Below, in pieces: positions 26,295-35,626 of a stretch of 64,000 nucleotides of DNA. Source of the DNA: Bacillota bacterium (GTDB lineage Bacteria; Bacillota; Clostridia; Acetivibrionales; Acetivibrionaceae); contig JAEZUI010000252.1 of the NCBI GenBank assembly GCA_023421115.1, positions 32,495 through 96,494 of the forward strand, read 5' to 3'. The stretch's first letter is position 1, and each line of letters starts with the position of its first letter. Below the pieces are notes generated by a model. That model saw nothing but the letters and a program-made list of their open reading frames with translations, ran no database searches and had not been told where the DNA came from. The translations under genes were made by a program, and so were the position numbers.

Positions 26295-28400
26295 CTACAC
26301 ATTAAACAATAGCTCTGAGTATGTCGGCATCGGCCACTTATCCTTTGATACTATGGTCTCAAGTTTGTCAGCTGCTTCCCTTACAGCTTCCATAGCAGGT
26401 ATTACAAGTGCACTATAGCAGTCTGCCTGTTCTTTAGCATCCATCATCGAACTTGCCTTAGATACTGTTTCAGAAAGTTTAGTAATGCTCTCACTAAGCG
26501 AGTTTGTCAGCTCAACAACTTCAGACAAAAGCTTTGCTGCAGCAGAAGCTTTTACCTCAACACCTGAGGATTTAACTGCAATTATAGAGTCTGACAGTTC
26601 TTTTGCATAACTTATCACAGTAGGTAAAATTTCTTTTTTAGCCATCGAAAGCATGGTTAATGCCTCAATATTAATTGTCTTGCTGTAACTCTCAAGAAGT
26701 ATTTCATACCTTGATTCAATTTCTCCCTTGCTTAATATCCCATGTTTCACAAGAACATCGACATTCTTCTCTTTAAGGAAGTAAGGTATACATTCAACTG
26801 TTGATTTTATGTTATAAAGACCTCTTCTTTCAGCTTCAGCAACCCATTCGTCAGAATAGTTGTTACCGTTGAAAATGATTTTCTTATGATCCCTTATCAC
26901 TTTTGTCAAAAGAGCATTTAATTCTGTATTAAAATCACTTGCTTTTTCAAGTTTGTCAGCGTACTGACTCAAGATTTCTGCAACAATCGTGTTTATAACA
27001 AAGTTTGAACCTGCTATCGAGGCAGACGAGCCCAACATTCTGAATTCAAATTTATTTCCCGTAAATGCAAAGGGTGATGTTCTGTTTCTGTCTGTGGTAT
27101 CTTTCGGCAGCGTAGGCAAGCTGTTAACTCCTATTTTTAAAGTCGATGAGCAAATGCAGCTTTCTGCTTTGCCTTTTTCAATCTGTTCAATAATATCTGT
27201 AAGTTGATCGCCTAGAAATATTGATACAATTGCGGGCGGAGCCTCATTTGCTCCAAGTCTGTGATCATTTCCTGGACTTGCAATAGCCAGCCTCAATAGG
27301 TCTGCATATTCATCGACCGCCTGAATTACGGCACACAGGAACACAAGAAACTGTGCATTCTCATGCGGTGTATTTCCGGGTTCAAGAAGGTTTTGCCCAT
27401 CATCTGTAGACATTGACCAGTTGTTGTGCTTTCCGGAACCATTAACACCCGCAAAAGGCTTTTCATGCAGCAGGCAGGCTAGACCATGCCTTATAGCTAC
27501 CTTTTTCATTATCTCCATAGTTAACTGATTGTGATCTGTTGCAACGTTTGATGTTGAGAAAATAGGAGCAAGTTCATGCTGCGCAGGTGCGACCTCATTG
27601 TGTTTTGTTTTGGCAGACACTCCAAGTGCCCAGAGTTCAGCGTCAAGTTCTTTCATATAACCGGAAACCCTTTCCTTGATGTTCCCAAAATAATGATCTT
27701 CCAGCTCCTGACCCTTTGGAGCTTTGGCTCCAAACAACGTCCTGCCTGCCATAATTAAATCTTGGCGCTTATTGTAAAGCTCTCTGTCTACAAGAAAATA
27801 CTCCTGCTCCGGGCCTACAGTTGTAGTTACTTTAGTAGTTGTATTGTTCCCGAATAACCTTAATATTCTAAGTGCTTGGTTATTTAACGCTTCCATTGAA
27901 CGCAATAGAGGAGTCTTCTTATCGAGAGTCTCACCTGTATATGAGCAGAATACAGTAGGAATATACAACGTATCATCCTTTACAAAAGCGGGCGAAGTAC
28001 AATCCCAAGCAGTATATCCCCTGGCCTCAAAAGTAGCTCGTAATCCGCCTGACGGAAAAGAAGAGGCATCCGGTTCTCCCTTAATAAGGTCCTTTCCTGA
28101 AAACTCCATTATTACTCTGCCATCAGCAGTTGGCGAGATAAACGAGTCATGTTTTTCAGCGGTAATACCGGTCATCGGTTGAAACCAATGTGTAAAATGT
28201 GTAGCTCCTTTTTCGAGCGCCCAGTCTTTCATTGCATTTGCAATCACTTCAGCAATATTCTCATCTAATGGTTTTCCTCCGTCAATGGTCTTTTTGAGCG
28301 ATTTATATGTTGCTTTTGGAAGACGCTCACGCATAACTGAATCATTAAAAACTTTACTTCCAAACAATTCTGCAATATTAGTCCGATTAAGTTTTTCCAT
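26295..28400 (-). CDS. glnN: Glutamine synthetase, type III
   Basis: This is a 701-residue GSIII, the long form found in Bacteroides and many clostridia, which makes glutamine from glutamate, ammonia and ATP. GSIII features seen: an N-terminal MEKLNRTNIAELFGS, the HFTHWFQPMTG segment, GPEQEYFLVD (metal-binding Glu), the KHNEVAPAQHELAP block and the GVNGSGKHNNWS segment with active-site residues. The length is normal for the family. ATG 28400 with AGGAGGGTT upstream is preferred over the longer frame to 28475. Expression is probably controlled by the attenuator at 28.55-28.61 kb. It runs in the same direction as the T-box operon but has its own leader. Confidence 0.95.
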   Translation of the reverse strand: MEKLNRTNIAELFGSKVFNDSVMRERLPKATYKSLKKTIDGGKPLDENIAEVIANAMKDWALEKGATHFTHWFQPMTGITAEKHDSFISPTADGRVIMEFSGKDLIKGEPDASSFPSGGLRATFEARGYTAWDCTSPAFVKDDTLYIPTVFCSYTGETLDKKTPLLRSMEALNNQALRILRLFGNNTTTKVTTTVGPEQEYFLVDRELYNKRQDLIMAGRTLFGAKAPKGQELEDHYFGNIKERVSGYMKELDAELWALGVSAKTKHNEVAPAQHELAPIFSTSNVATDHNQLTMEIMKKVAIRHGLACLLHEKPFAGVNGSGKHNNWSMSTDDGQNLLEPGNTPHENAQFLVFLCAVIQAVDEYADLLRLAIASPGNDHRLGANEAPPAIVSIFLGDQLTDIIEQIEKGKAESCICSSTLKIGVNSLPTLPKDTTDRNRTSPFAFTGNKFEFRMLGSSASIAGSNFVINTIVAEILSQYADKLEKASDFNTELNALLTKVIRDHKKIIFNGNNYSDEWVAEAERRGLYNIKSTVECIPYFLKEKNVDVLVKHGILSKGEIESRYEILLESYSKTINIEALTMLSMAKKEILPTVISYAKELSDSIIAVKSSGVEVKASAAAKLLSEVVELTNSLSESITKLSETVSKASSMMDAKEQADCYSALVIPAMEAVREAADKLETIVSKDKWPMPTYSELLFNV

Positions 28401-28550
28401 TTTGAACCCTCCTAAAATCTCCGTATTATTAAACGGCTTATTTATAAACGTACAACATTTAAAAACTACAGTCACATCATTTAGCTATACATTTTTATCC
28501 ATATACTATAAAATGAAAGTTCGGCGACCTTGTCATTCATTTTAATAAAA

Positions 28551-28613
28551 TAAAAAAAGGCCAGAACTTCAATAACATACAAAAATCTGTTATTAAAGCA
28601 GCGCCTTTGCTAC
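28551..28613 (-). promoter_or_regulatory. Putative attenuator: hexaloop hairpin overlapping a terminator upstream of glnN
   Basis: On the minus strand GTAGC-AAAGGC-GCTGC (28613-28598) can form a 5-bp hairpin with a six-base loop having A at position 1 and G at position 4. The same AAAGGC (28608-28603) can instead pair with GCCTTT (28561-28556) to close a longer stem that contains TTTAATAACA/TGTTATTGAA and ends in a run of T. The two folds exclude each other. A hexaloop with A1 and G4 overlapping a terminator is the architecture known for ANTAR-protein antitermination. The expected first hexaloop hairpin is not clear; only TCCAG-TTTTT-CTGGA is seen upstream. Confidence 0.6.
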
Positions 28614-29151
28614 ACACATCCAGAAAAACTGGAAAAAACATCAACTATTTACTTGTGTGAAATCCATAATAATAGCGGTTTGTGCTGTGATGTAAAAAAT
28701 ATCCTTACTTGTTTTACGGTTACTCTATAGAATAATTATATTTTAGTTCCTGCAAAAAATCAATAGTTTTAAGTAAGAAATATTAAAAAATTATTGGAAG
28801 CAGCATAAAAAGTGCAGGATTGAATTTTAGAAATTGCAAATTAAAATGTAAAATAACAGCCAAACTTAGGATGTAATTGAACTGGAAATTAAAATGAGCT
28901 GAGATTTTAAAGAATACAAGATATGGCAGCAGGGTGAGAAATATATAAAAGAACAAGGAAATTATCTTGTAAGTACATTGACTTTTAAGAATGTTAATAG
29001 GATTTTATAGGACTATGCAAAATAATGTTCCTTTGTTCGGAAGTTATAAACTTCCAAACAAAGGAACACTGTGTTGGTTATATAGAATAGGATGGTCGTT
29101 TTGTTATACTCAACTGTCCAACTTTACATCCTGGTTTGCTTTTTAGTCGTA
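28614..29151. other. Gene-poor stretch with a decayed frame and a 20-bp inverted repeat
   Basis: The right part of the glnN leader is here. A 35-residue stop-to-stop frame at about 28906-29010 (+) reads DFKEYKIWQQGEKYIKEQG and looks like a gene remnant without a start. Bases 29026-29045 and 29049-29068 form a 20-bp stem (one mismatch, 3-nt loop) containing TGTTCCTTTGTT. It is not followed by a T run and may be the 3' signal of the minus-strand gene's end or a mobile palindrome. Confidence 0.45.
29026..29068. repeat. 20-bp inverted repeat, stem-loop
   Basis: TGTTCCTTTGTTCGGAAGTT (29026-29045), loop ATA, then the complement with one C-A mismatch (29049-29068). It is the longest hairpin in the window and lies about 85 bases past the stop of the minus-strand copper-amine-oxidase-N-like gene. 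Confidence 0.7.
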
Positions 29152-30210
29152 TTAATCTGATAATTCCGTATCATTTATTACTATACTTGAATCATATATA
29201 TTAACATCATTTATACGCATTACTTCTTTGAAGAAGCTTAAGGGAACGAAAGTTTTATTGTCAATTATTTCAGGGCTGGTTCCTAATTGAATGGGAGCGG
29301 TTTTCATGTAGTTGTAATTATCAATACCAATTGTTAAAGAAATACCTCTACCGATTATTACACTTTTGGTCAAGTTATCCCACTTTACATCGTATCCTAA
29401 AGTTTCTGCGATTGCACGAAGGGGAAGCATTACAGTATCCTGATCATTAGTGTATGCTGAAGGAGCATTAATGACATTGTTATTAACAACAATTTCTTTT
29501 TCGTCAATTGTTTTGCTTTCTTTTGATGCGTAGTCTACTGCTGTAGTATTTTTAGAATCAATATTTTTTTCTTGTATAACAACTATTTTAGAAGGGGTTG
29601 TTTGTGCAGGTATGCTTCTTGTAGAAATGCCATAAATAACTACAAGATTTTTGTCTGTGATTTCCCCTTCAAAAGCTTTTCCATCCTGTGAGACTATTTG
29701 GGTGTCTTTAGATATATTCAGTTTTAATGATTTATCCGAACTGACCAAATCTTTATCAAACCTATCAAATTTAACATTTTGCTCATTGTTGTCAATATTG
29801 GCAACTTTAATGTTGTATTGTGGAGGATAAATCATAATCATAGGCGCATTTGCATCATAATATCCCGTTATAACATTTCCTAAAGCAATTTCTTCATTAT
29901 CCACAATGTATGTATCATTTGATATTATAAGGTTTGCAATATTTCCTTCTTCATTTTCTACAAAAACTATTTTTGAGCCTTCTATAGCTTTAAAGTCGTT
30001 TATGTCTTTTACGGTTCCTGTAAAAGACATGAAGTATGTTTGCAGCAACATATCTTGTGAATCCTCTGATGAAGTGGGAATAGTGTCAACTAAGATGTTT
30101 GTAGGTTCGTATTTTTCGATTGCATTTGCTAAGCTACTAACTGATGGAAGAGTTAAGAGTGATACTGTCAAAATACATGAAAGTAATTTTTTTGTGTTTT
30201 TTGTATTCAT
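29152..30210 (-). CDS. Secreted protein with copper-amine-oxidase N-terminal-like domain
   Basis: This 352-residue protein has a signal peptide (about 1-31, ending SSLANA). The middle (about 50-220) is beta-rich with repeated NLIIS/NLVVIYG-type strands. The C-terminal 110 residues match the Cu-amine-oxidase-N1/stalk domain found widely in extracellular proteins of Firmicutes (VMLPLRAIAETLGYDVKWD, then DNKTFVPLSFF). Despite the name, the domain carries no oxidase activity; it is thought to mediate cell-surface or protein contacts. The start has AAAGGAGTCC upstream. It is a single gene with no clear functional partner. Confidence 0.8.
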   Translation of the reverse strand: MNTKNTKKLLSCILTVSLLTLPSVSSLANAIEKYEPTNILVDTIPTSSEDSQDMLLQTYFMSFTGTVKDINDFKAIEGSKIVFVENEEGNIANLIISNDTYIVDNEEIALGNVITGYYDANAPMIMIYPPQYNIKVANIDNNEQNVKFDRFDKDLVSSDKSLKLNISKDTQIVSQDGKAFEGEITDKNLVVIYGISTRSIPAQTTPSKIVVIQEKNIDSKNTTAVDYASKESKTIDEKEIVVNNNVINAPSAYTNDQDTVMLPLRAIAETLGYDVKWDNLTKSVIIGRGISLTIGIDNYNYMKTAPIQLGTSPEIIDNKTFVPLSFFKEVMRINDVNIYDSSIVINDTELSD

Positions 30211-30402
30211 TTTACTGGACTCCTTTCGAATTTGTAAGATATATTATTAGACGCCAGAAGTTCGTAAAAGGTTCACTATAAATAATTACTTTTCCATCAC
30301 AATAAAGAATATATCATTTAGCATTTGCTAAATTACCAAAGCGGAAGCTGCAATTTAAGTAGTAAATTCTGCCGAGGCAAACAGAGGAACATTATCTTCT
30401 CG
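30211..30402. other. Upstream region of the secreted stalk-domain gene
   Basis: Short AT-rich intergenic stretch. It should contain the promoter of the minus-strand gene that starts at 30210. No gene is seen. Confidence 0.4.
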
Positions 30403-30437
30403 AAAAAAGTCTTATAACACTTACGTTATAAGACTTT
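30403..30437 (-). terminator. Rho-independent terminator of the CarD-like gene
   Basis: On the minus strand AAAGTCTTATAAC pairs perfectly with GTTATAAGACTTT (30406-30418 with 30425-30437) over a 6-nt loop, followed by TTTTTT. It lies about 55 bases past the stop at 30491. Confidence 0.9.
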
Positions 30438-30490
30438 CAGGATAAAAGTCAGCTAAATAAACAAACTTTTTGAGAAGAATTGTATATATT

Positions 30491-31024
30491 TTAACTATAC
30501 ATACCTACGGAACACATATTTTCTTGTTCTTTAATCTTCTCTTCTATATAGCTCTTTACATTTTCTTTATGCATGTTTAGAGCAACTGCAAATTCTCCGT
30601 ATAATCTGTTTTCTGCTATATCCATAAAACGTTTGTCAATTTGACCAAGTTTTTTTCCTTGCTCTTCAACTATTCGGGCTCTTGTGTATATGGTTTTTAG
30701 CAACCGTAATAAATCAGAACAGTTGTGTGTTTTTAGAGATTCTTTGTAAAAACCCTCAAGTAATTTGATATTATCGATGTCAGTTAAGTTTTCTCTTATT
30801 GATGGAATATCGGAAATCAATTGTTCTGCCTCATCATAAGAGATCACCGGTCGTATGAATACATTTGTATCAACTGGTGTAAACACCTTCTCACTATGAT
30901 AAAGAGGAGAAAGTGTGTAATAAAGCTTGTTTTTATCAATACCTGGAATATCTGGTGAATCGATTGAGTTTATCTTGCATACGCCATAGCTGCCGTAAAT
31001 TATTAAGTCGCCAACATTATACAT
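30491..31024 (-). CDS. CarD-family transcriptional regulator
   Basis: This 177-residue protein binds RNA polymerase beta subunit through an N-terminal CarD/TRCF RNAP-interacting domain (about 1-65: YNVGDLIIYGSYGVCKI, YYTLSPLYHSEKVFTPVD) and contacts DNA at promoters with the helical C-terminal domain (about 75-170). CarD proteins stabilise open complexes; in clostridia several small paralogues exist, whose targets are unknown. ATG 31024 with TAGGAGCG upstream is preferred to the frame start at 31150. It is a single gene with its own terminator. Confidence 0.87.
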   Translation of the reverse strand: MYNVGDLIIYGSYGVCKINSIDSPDIPGIDKNKLYYTLSPLYHSEKVFTPVDTNVFIRPVISYDEAEQLISDIPSIRENLTDIDNIKLLEGFYKESLKTHNCSDLLRLLKTIYTRARIVEEQGKKLGQIDKRFMDIAENRLYGEFAVALNMHKENVKSYIEEKIKEQENMCSVGMYS

Positions 31025-31750
31025 AGTTTTACACGCTCCTATTTTAAAATTATAAAATTTGTTTTTGATTATTATCAAATAAGTTTTATGTTCATAAAAA
31101 AAAGTAATTTTGACAACTGGACTTACGTTTATCAAAACTACTCGTTGCAATATTATTTTATCATATTTTTAAGTTTTATGTAAGTGGAATTTTTGTATCG
31201 CTATCAGAAATCAAGATATCAAGAGGTTTTGAACAATTAAGCAACAAATTATGAGTTTAGTTCACCACATTTTATAAGCTCATACACGGTATTATAAATG
31301 ATATTAAAATATATTTTATATCTTGCTTGATGGACAAAAGCAAATGGTTCAACTGGGTTTGGAATTAAAATGCAAGAACAAAACTAGTAACATGCAAAAA
31401 GCGGTTTTGAGGATTTTATTACTACTGGCTAATATGCTGATATTAGAGGGTGAAAGCATTTTTTTTGTTTTGCATCTATAGAAAAAATGAAATGTATCAC
31501 AGAATTTTATTCATTTCTTGTTGATTTTTTGTTGTTAACCACATATAATAAAATATAATATAACATTACAAAACGTTATTTCTTACGTTGAAGTATTTTA
31601 TACCTAGTCTTGATATCCCATGTTGTATATTAGACAGTATGACAAAGGAGCACTCAATGATGAGATTGTAACAGCTTTTATAAAAGGTGTTATAGTTTAA
31701 TTATTTTTTATACTCATTTTTACAATTTGAATTTATGGGAGGGACTTATA
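31025..31750. other. Long intergenic region upstream of modABC
   Basis: About 725 bases. An open frame at 31323-31481 (+) encodes 52 residues from a TTG (LLDGQKQMVQLGLELKCKN, then a Leu-rich stretch) with no ribosome binding site; it is an uncharacterised small gene or a remnant. The rest is AT-rich and includes the divergent promoters. No ModE-like operator could be recognised with confidence. Confidence 0.4.
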
Positions 31751-32569
31751 ATGACTGCTTTAAACAAGATTCTTTTATTAACTATAGCAATTTGCTTAAC
31801 AGTATTTTTGACTTCATGTGTGATATCAAATATTGATACCAGCAATACACCGGAATCTTCAAAGGGAGCAAAGCCTGTAGAACTTACTATATCAGCAGCA
31901 GCAAGTCTTAAAGATGCTATGGAAGAGATTAAAGCAGCTTATGAAAAAGAAAATTCAGAAGTAACCATTACGTACAATTTTGGATCTTCTGGTTCTCTGC
32001 AAAAGCAAATTGAACAGGGTGCTGCAGTAGATGTGTTTTTATCGGCAGCAACCAAACAGATGGACGCATTAAAAGATAAAGGCTTAATTATTGAGAATAC
32101 AAGAAAAGACTTCTTAGAAAACAAAATAGTCCTTGTTGTACCTGTTGGATCTTTGGGAGTTACAGATTTTAAAGACCTTTTAACAGACAAAGTCAAAAAA
32201 ATCGGGCTTGGTGAACCAAAAAGCGTTCCTGTAGGTCAATACGGTGAAGAAGTCCTTAAAAAGCTTGATATTATGGGTTCTGTTAATTCTAAGATTGTAT
32301 ATGCAAAGGATGTGAAGGAAGTGTTGTCATGGGTGGAAACCGGTAATGCTGATGCAGGAATTGTTTATGAGACAGACACTAAAGTATCAGATAAGGTGAG
32401 GCTAGTTGCCAGAGCTCCAGAAGGGTCACATAAACCGGTTTATTATCCCGCGGCTGTAATTAAGGAAAGTAAGAATGTAGATGCTGCAAAGGATTTTGTG
32501 AACTTCTTATACAGCAGTGAAGCAAAACCTATCTTTGAAAAGTATGGATTTGTATTTATGGTAGAATAA
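31751..32569 (+). CDS. modA: Molybdate ABC transporter, substrate-binding lipoprotein
   Basis: This 272-residue periplasmic-binding-type lipoprotein captures molybdate or tungstate for import. It has a lipobox (LTSC near residue 23) and a ModA fold: LTISAAASLKDAMEEI, FGSSGSLQKQIEQGA, and the ALxxVxxGxADAGIVY segment (VETGNADAGIVYETD). These carry the Ser residues that bind the oxyanion. ATG 31751 with GGGAGGG upstream is preferred to 31727. It is the first gene of modABC. Confidence 0.93.
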   Translation: MTALNKILLLTIAICLTVFLTSCVISNIDTSNTPESSKGAKPVELTISAAASLKDAMEEIKAAYEKENSEVTITYNFGSSGSLQKQIEQGAAVDVFLSAATKQMDALKDKGLIIENTRKDFLENKIVLVVPVGSLGVTDFKDLLTDKVKKIGLGEPKSVPVGQYGEEVLKKLDIMGSVNSKIVYAKDVKEVLSWVETGNADAGIVYETDTKVSDKVRLVARAPEGSHKPVYYPAAVIKESKNVDAAKDFVNFLYSSEAKPIFEKYGFVFMVE

Positions 32570-32592
32570 TGCATTTATTTGGAGTGGTGGTA

Positions 32593-33279
32593 ATGAATAT
32601 GGATTTTTCTCCTTTGTGGATATCGTTAAAAACTGCACTTACTGCAACAATAGTAACATTCTTTTTCGGTATTGCGGCAGCTTGGTTTGTAGCAAAGTAT
32701 AGAGGTAAACTAAAAGGAGTTATAGATGGAGTACTTATCTTACCAATGGTATTACCTCCGACAGTTGTTGGTTTCTTCCTACTTATAATATTCGGGAGAA
32801 ACGGACCAATTGGCAAGCTGGTTTATTCACTTGGTACTCAGATAATATTTTCCTGGTGGGCTACCGTTATAGCAGCTTCTGTGGTTGCATTTCCTATTAT
32901 GTATAAAACAGCAAGAGGTGCTTTTGAGCAGGTTGACAGAAATGTTATTTATGCTGCACGGACATTGGGAGTTTCGGAATGGAAAGTTTTTTGGAGAGTG
33001 ACTGTTCCGCTTGCCTGGCCAGGAATTGCAGCGGGGGCAGTTTTGGCATTTACGAGGGCGCTGGGAGAGTTTGGTGCAACACTAATGATTGCAGGCAATA
33101 TACCGGGCAAAACCCAGACAATACCCTTAGCCATATTCTTTGCGGCTGAAGGTGGAGAAATGGATAAAGCACTTTTGTGGGTACTCTTAATATTTATTAT
33201 TTCTCTAGTTGTTATGATATTAATGAATCATTGGACTGAGTATCAAAGAAAAATTACACCGGTGAGCGGGAGGGGATAG
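32593..33279 (+). CDS. modB: Molybdate ABC transporter, permease
   Basis: This 228-residue inner-membrane permease has about five hydrophobic segments and the EAA loop for ATPase contact (ARTLGVSEWKVFWRVTVPLA, then WPGIAAG). It is the single-domain ModB type. The open frame can begin at 32569, overlapping the modA stop (TAATG), but ATG 32593 (MNMDFSPLWISLKTAL region) has GGAGTGG in front and fits the family start. It is followed one base later by modC. Confidence 0.92.
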   Translation: MNMDFSPLWISLKTALTATIVTFFFGIAAAWFVAKYRGKLKGVIDGVLILPMVLPPTVVGFFLLIIFGRNGPIGKLVYSLGTQIIFSWWATVIAASVVAFPIMYKTARGAFEQVDRNVIYAARTLGVSEWKVFWRVTVPLAWPGIAAGAVLAFTRALGEFGATLMIAGNIPGKTQTIPLAIFFAAEGGEMDKALLWVLLIFIISLVVMILMNHWTEYQRKITPVSGRG

Positions 33280-33280
33280 T

Positions 33281-34348
33281 ATGGAGCTTTTTGTGGATAT
33301 AAAAAAGAAGCTTCCCGGCTTCACTCTGAATGTAAAGTTTAATGCAGGAGAAGATGTGATGGGTTTGCTTGGGGCTTCAGGCTCGGGTAAAAGTATGACC
33401 TTAAGGTGTATTGCAGGGATAGAAAAGCCTGATAAAGGGAGAATCCTTCTAAATGGAAGGGTGCTATTTGATTCTGAAAAAGGAATAAATATTCCAATCC
33501 GACAGCGAAAGGTGGGATATCTTTTTCAGAATTATGCTCTCTTTCCCAATATGACTGTTGAGGATAATATTGGATTTGGTCTCGGAAATATGACAAAGGC
33601 AAAAAGAAACGATATTATTTCTAAAAAAATTGAGATGATGAAGCTTAAGGGACTGGAAAAGAGATTTCCATCCCAGCTTTCGGGAGGACAGCAGCAAAGA
33701 GTGGCTTTTGCCAGAGCCTTAGCAATAGAACCGGAAATATTACTTTTGGATGAGCCTTTTTCTGCATTGGATGACCATCTTAGAACAATATTGGCAAAGC
33801 AGCTTATAGATACACTTTCTGACTATCACGGTGTTACCCTCTTTGTAACTCATAATATGGAAGAGGCGTACCGGATGTGCAGTGAGTTGGTAGTTTTAGA
33901 AAATGGTGGTGTGGAGTCGGTTGCAAGTAAAGAAGATATATTTGGGAAACCTCCAAGTTTAGCAGCAGCCCAGCTAACCGGATGTAAAAACTTTTCTGCT
34001 GCAAAATATATATCAAACGATGAATTAGAGGCTGTTGAATGGGGTATCAAAATTAAAACCGGCGGCTCACTCACCAAACATCTTAAACATGTAGGTATGA
34101 GGGCACATTATATTAGATTGGCCTCGGAAAGTGACAGAGATAATGTTTTCAAATGCTGGCCCAGTTTTGTTAGTGAGACACCCTTTAGGGTTACAGTTTA
34201 CCTTTTTATAGGTAATAGTCCTAAAGGAAAAGAAGAGTATCATCTTCAGTGGGATATTTCCAAAGAGAAGTGGTTTGATGTTAAAGAACGTCCATTACCA
34301 TGGAACATTTGCCTTAGTGCCCAAAAGCTTATTACCCTTGACAGATAG
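33281..34348 (+). CDS. modC: Molybdate ABC transporter, ATP-binding protein
   Basis: This 355-residue ATPase energises uptake. It has Walker A GASGSGKS near 32-39, a Q-loop in YLFQNYALFPNM, signature LSGGQQQRVAFARAL, Walker B ILLLDEPFSALDD, and a switch His in FVTHNMEEAYR. After about residue 230 comes a ModC C-terminal region (GMRAHYIRL) resembling the TOBE regulatory domain, but it is loosely matched. The start has GGGAGGGG upstream. It ends the modABC operon, followed by a terminator. Confidence 0.93.
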   Translation: MELFVDIKKKLPGFTLNVKFNAGEDVMGLLGASGSGKSMTLRCIAGIEKPDKGRILLNGRVLFDSEKGINIPIRQRKVGYLFQNYALFPNMTVEDNIGFGLGNMTKAKRNDIISKKIEMMKLKGLEKRFPSQLSGGQQQRVAFARALAIEPEILLLDEPFSALDDHLRTILAKQLIDTLSDYHGVTLFVTHNMEEAYRMCSELVVLENGGVESVASKEDIFGKPPSLAAAQLTGCKNFSAAKYISNDELEAVEWGIKIKTGGSLTKHLKHVGMRAHYIRLASESDRDNVFKCWPSFVSETPFRVTVYLFIGNSPKGKEEYHLQWDISKEKWFDVKERPLPWNICLSAQKLITLDR

Positions 34349-34380
34349 AAATATTTGAATAAATATAAAGTTTTATATAA

Positions 34381-34446
34381 ATCTCCAGGACCAGATAATA
34401 ATTCGGCTACAAGGGCTGGATGTTATGAAGCTACTGGAGATTTTTT
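34381..34446 (+). terminator. Terminator with a large structured loop after modC
   Basis: ATCTCCAG (34381-34388) pairs with CTGGAGAT (34434-34441), followed by T residues. The 45-nt loop holds GGCTACAAGGGCTGG and may itself fold. The region after it (34447-34684) holds only a decayed frame (MKCKSFIDIEV, then a stop) and AT-rich sequence. Confidence 0.75.
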
Positions 34447-34684
34447 GATTTAAAAATTTCAGGAGAAATGTTTATGAAGTGTAAAAGCTTTATAGATATA
34501 GAGGTTTAGGAGCTAATTGAGCGAAAGGGGCTTGGTGTAATGCAGTCTTCTTAATATATTATAGTAATAAAAGGTGTAAACTATATTAATTTGAAAGTCG
34601 ATAATAATTATAGATTTAGAATATTTGATGCAATCGATAGTTTATTTCTAGATTGACTAGACTTATTATATGGGAGGAAAAATA

Positions 34685-35458
34685 ATGAAAGAGAAGAGTG
34701 TAATAATTCCCTTATTTATCTGTTCGTACATGATAATTTCGATATTTCTAAGTTCTACTGTAAATTCAAGTATTGAATCTGAAACAATAGAAGATAATTC
34801 AACGGACATTATTGAAAATGAAGATAAAATACCGGGTATCGCTTCAGGAGAACGTAAATCTTATTTGAAAGGATATCCTGGAGGGAGCTTTGAACCTGAG
34901 AAGGAAATAACGCGGGCAGAAGCAGCAGCTATATTTGCTAAACTTGTTAGCGACCAGATTACGGGAGAAAGTAACGCAATTAGATATTCTGATGTGGGAA
35001 AGAATTACTGGGCAGTATCTGAAATTGCTATGGTTTCTCAGAAAGGGTTATTCAGGGGATATAAAGACGGAACATTCAAGCCGGAACAAAAAATAACAAG
35101 AGCGGAGTTTGCTGCAGTTGTGTGTAATTTCTTGAATATCCAGGTCAATGAGGATAAAATAATTAGATTCTTAGATATAGGTGGGCATTGGGCTGAAAAC
35201 GATATAAAGGCATTAACACAGAAAAAGGTAATCACCGGATATTCTGATGGAACATTCAGGCCTCAGGCTAATATAAAACGTTCGGAAAGTGTTGTTCTAA
35301 TAAACCGGGCACTTATTCGAGGACCCCTTTATGGTGTAGGACAAATTTTCACCGATGTTCCGGAAAGCTATTGGGCGCATAAAGATATTGCAAGTGGAGC
35401 AATGGATTATAGATATATAATAGATGAAAATGGTAAAGAAGTATTGATTAATAAGTAG
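34685..35458 (+). CDS. Secreted S-layer-homology (SLH) protein
   Basis: This is a 257-residue exported protein with an N-terminal signal or membrane segment (IIPLFICSYMIISIFLSS). The rest is three SLH motifs: LKGYPGGSFEPEKEITRAEA, FRGYKDGTFKPEQKITRAEF and ITGYSDGTFRPQANIKRSE, each followed by a helical half with FxDxxxxxWA. SLH triplets bind pyruvylated secondary cell-wall polymers. The first repeat lacks its leading F.D..HWA half. There is no other domain, so it is a bare anchor or a wall-bound protein of unknown role. The start ATG 34685 has GGGAGG upstream. Confidence 0.88.
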   Translation: MKEKSVIIPLFICSYMIISIFLSSTVNSSIESETIEDNSTDIIENEDKIPGIASGERKSYLKGYPGGSFEPEKEITRAEAAAIFAKLVSDQITGESNAIRYSDVGKNYWAVSEIAMVSQKGLFRGYKDGTFKPEQKITRAEFAAVVCNFLNIQVNEDKIIRFLDIGGHWAENDIKALTQKKVITGYSDGTFRPQANIKRSESVVLINRALIRGPLYGVGQIFTDVPESYWAHKDIASGAMDYRYIIDENGKEVLINK

Positions 35459-35466
35459 TTCTTCTC

Positions 35467-35492
35467 AAAAAGTGGGCTAAGCTCACTTTTTT
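35467..35492 (+). terminator. Terminator after the SLH gene
   Basis: AAAAAGTG and CACTTTTTT flank a short inner stem (GGC/GCT). It lies 8 bases after the stop and is followed by T residues. Confidence 0.8.
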
Positions 35493-35626
35493 ATGTTGGT
35501 AAAATTAGATATTTTATGTTTCTTACATTTAGCATAAACTTATATAAACTTGATACTTTGATTGCAGCTTATACTGTGATATGTTATATTACAGGATGAG
35601 ATAAGAAAATAAAGGTGGTAAGAATT

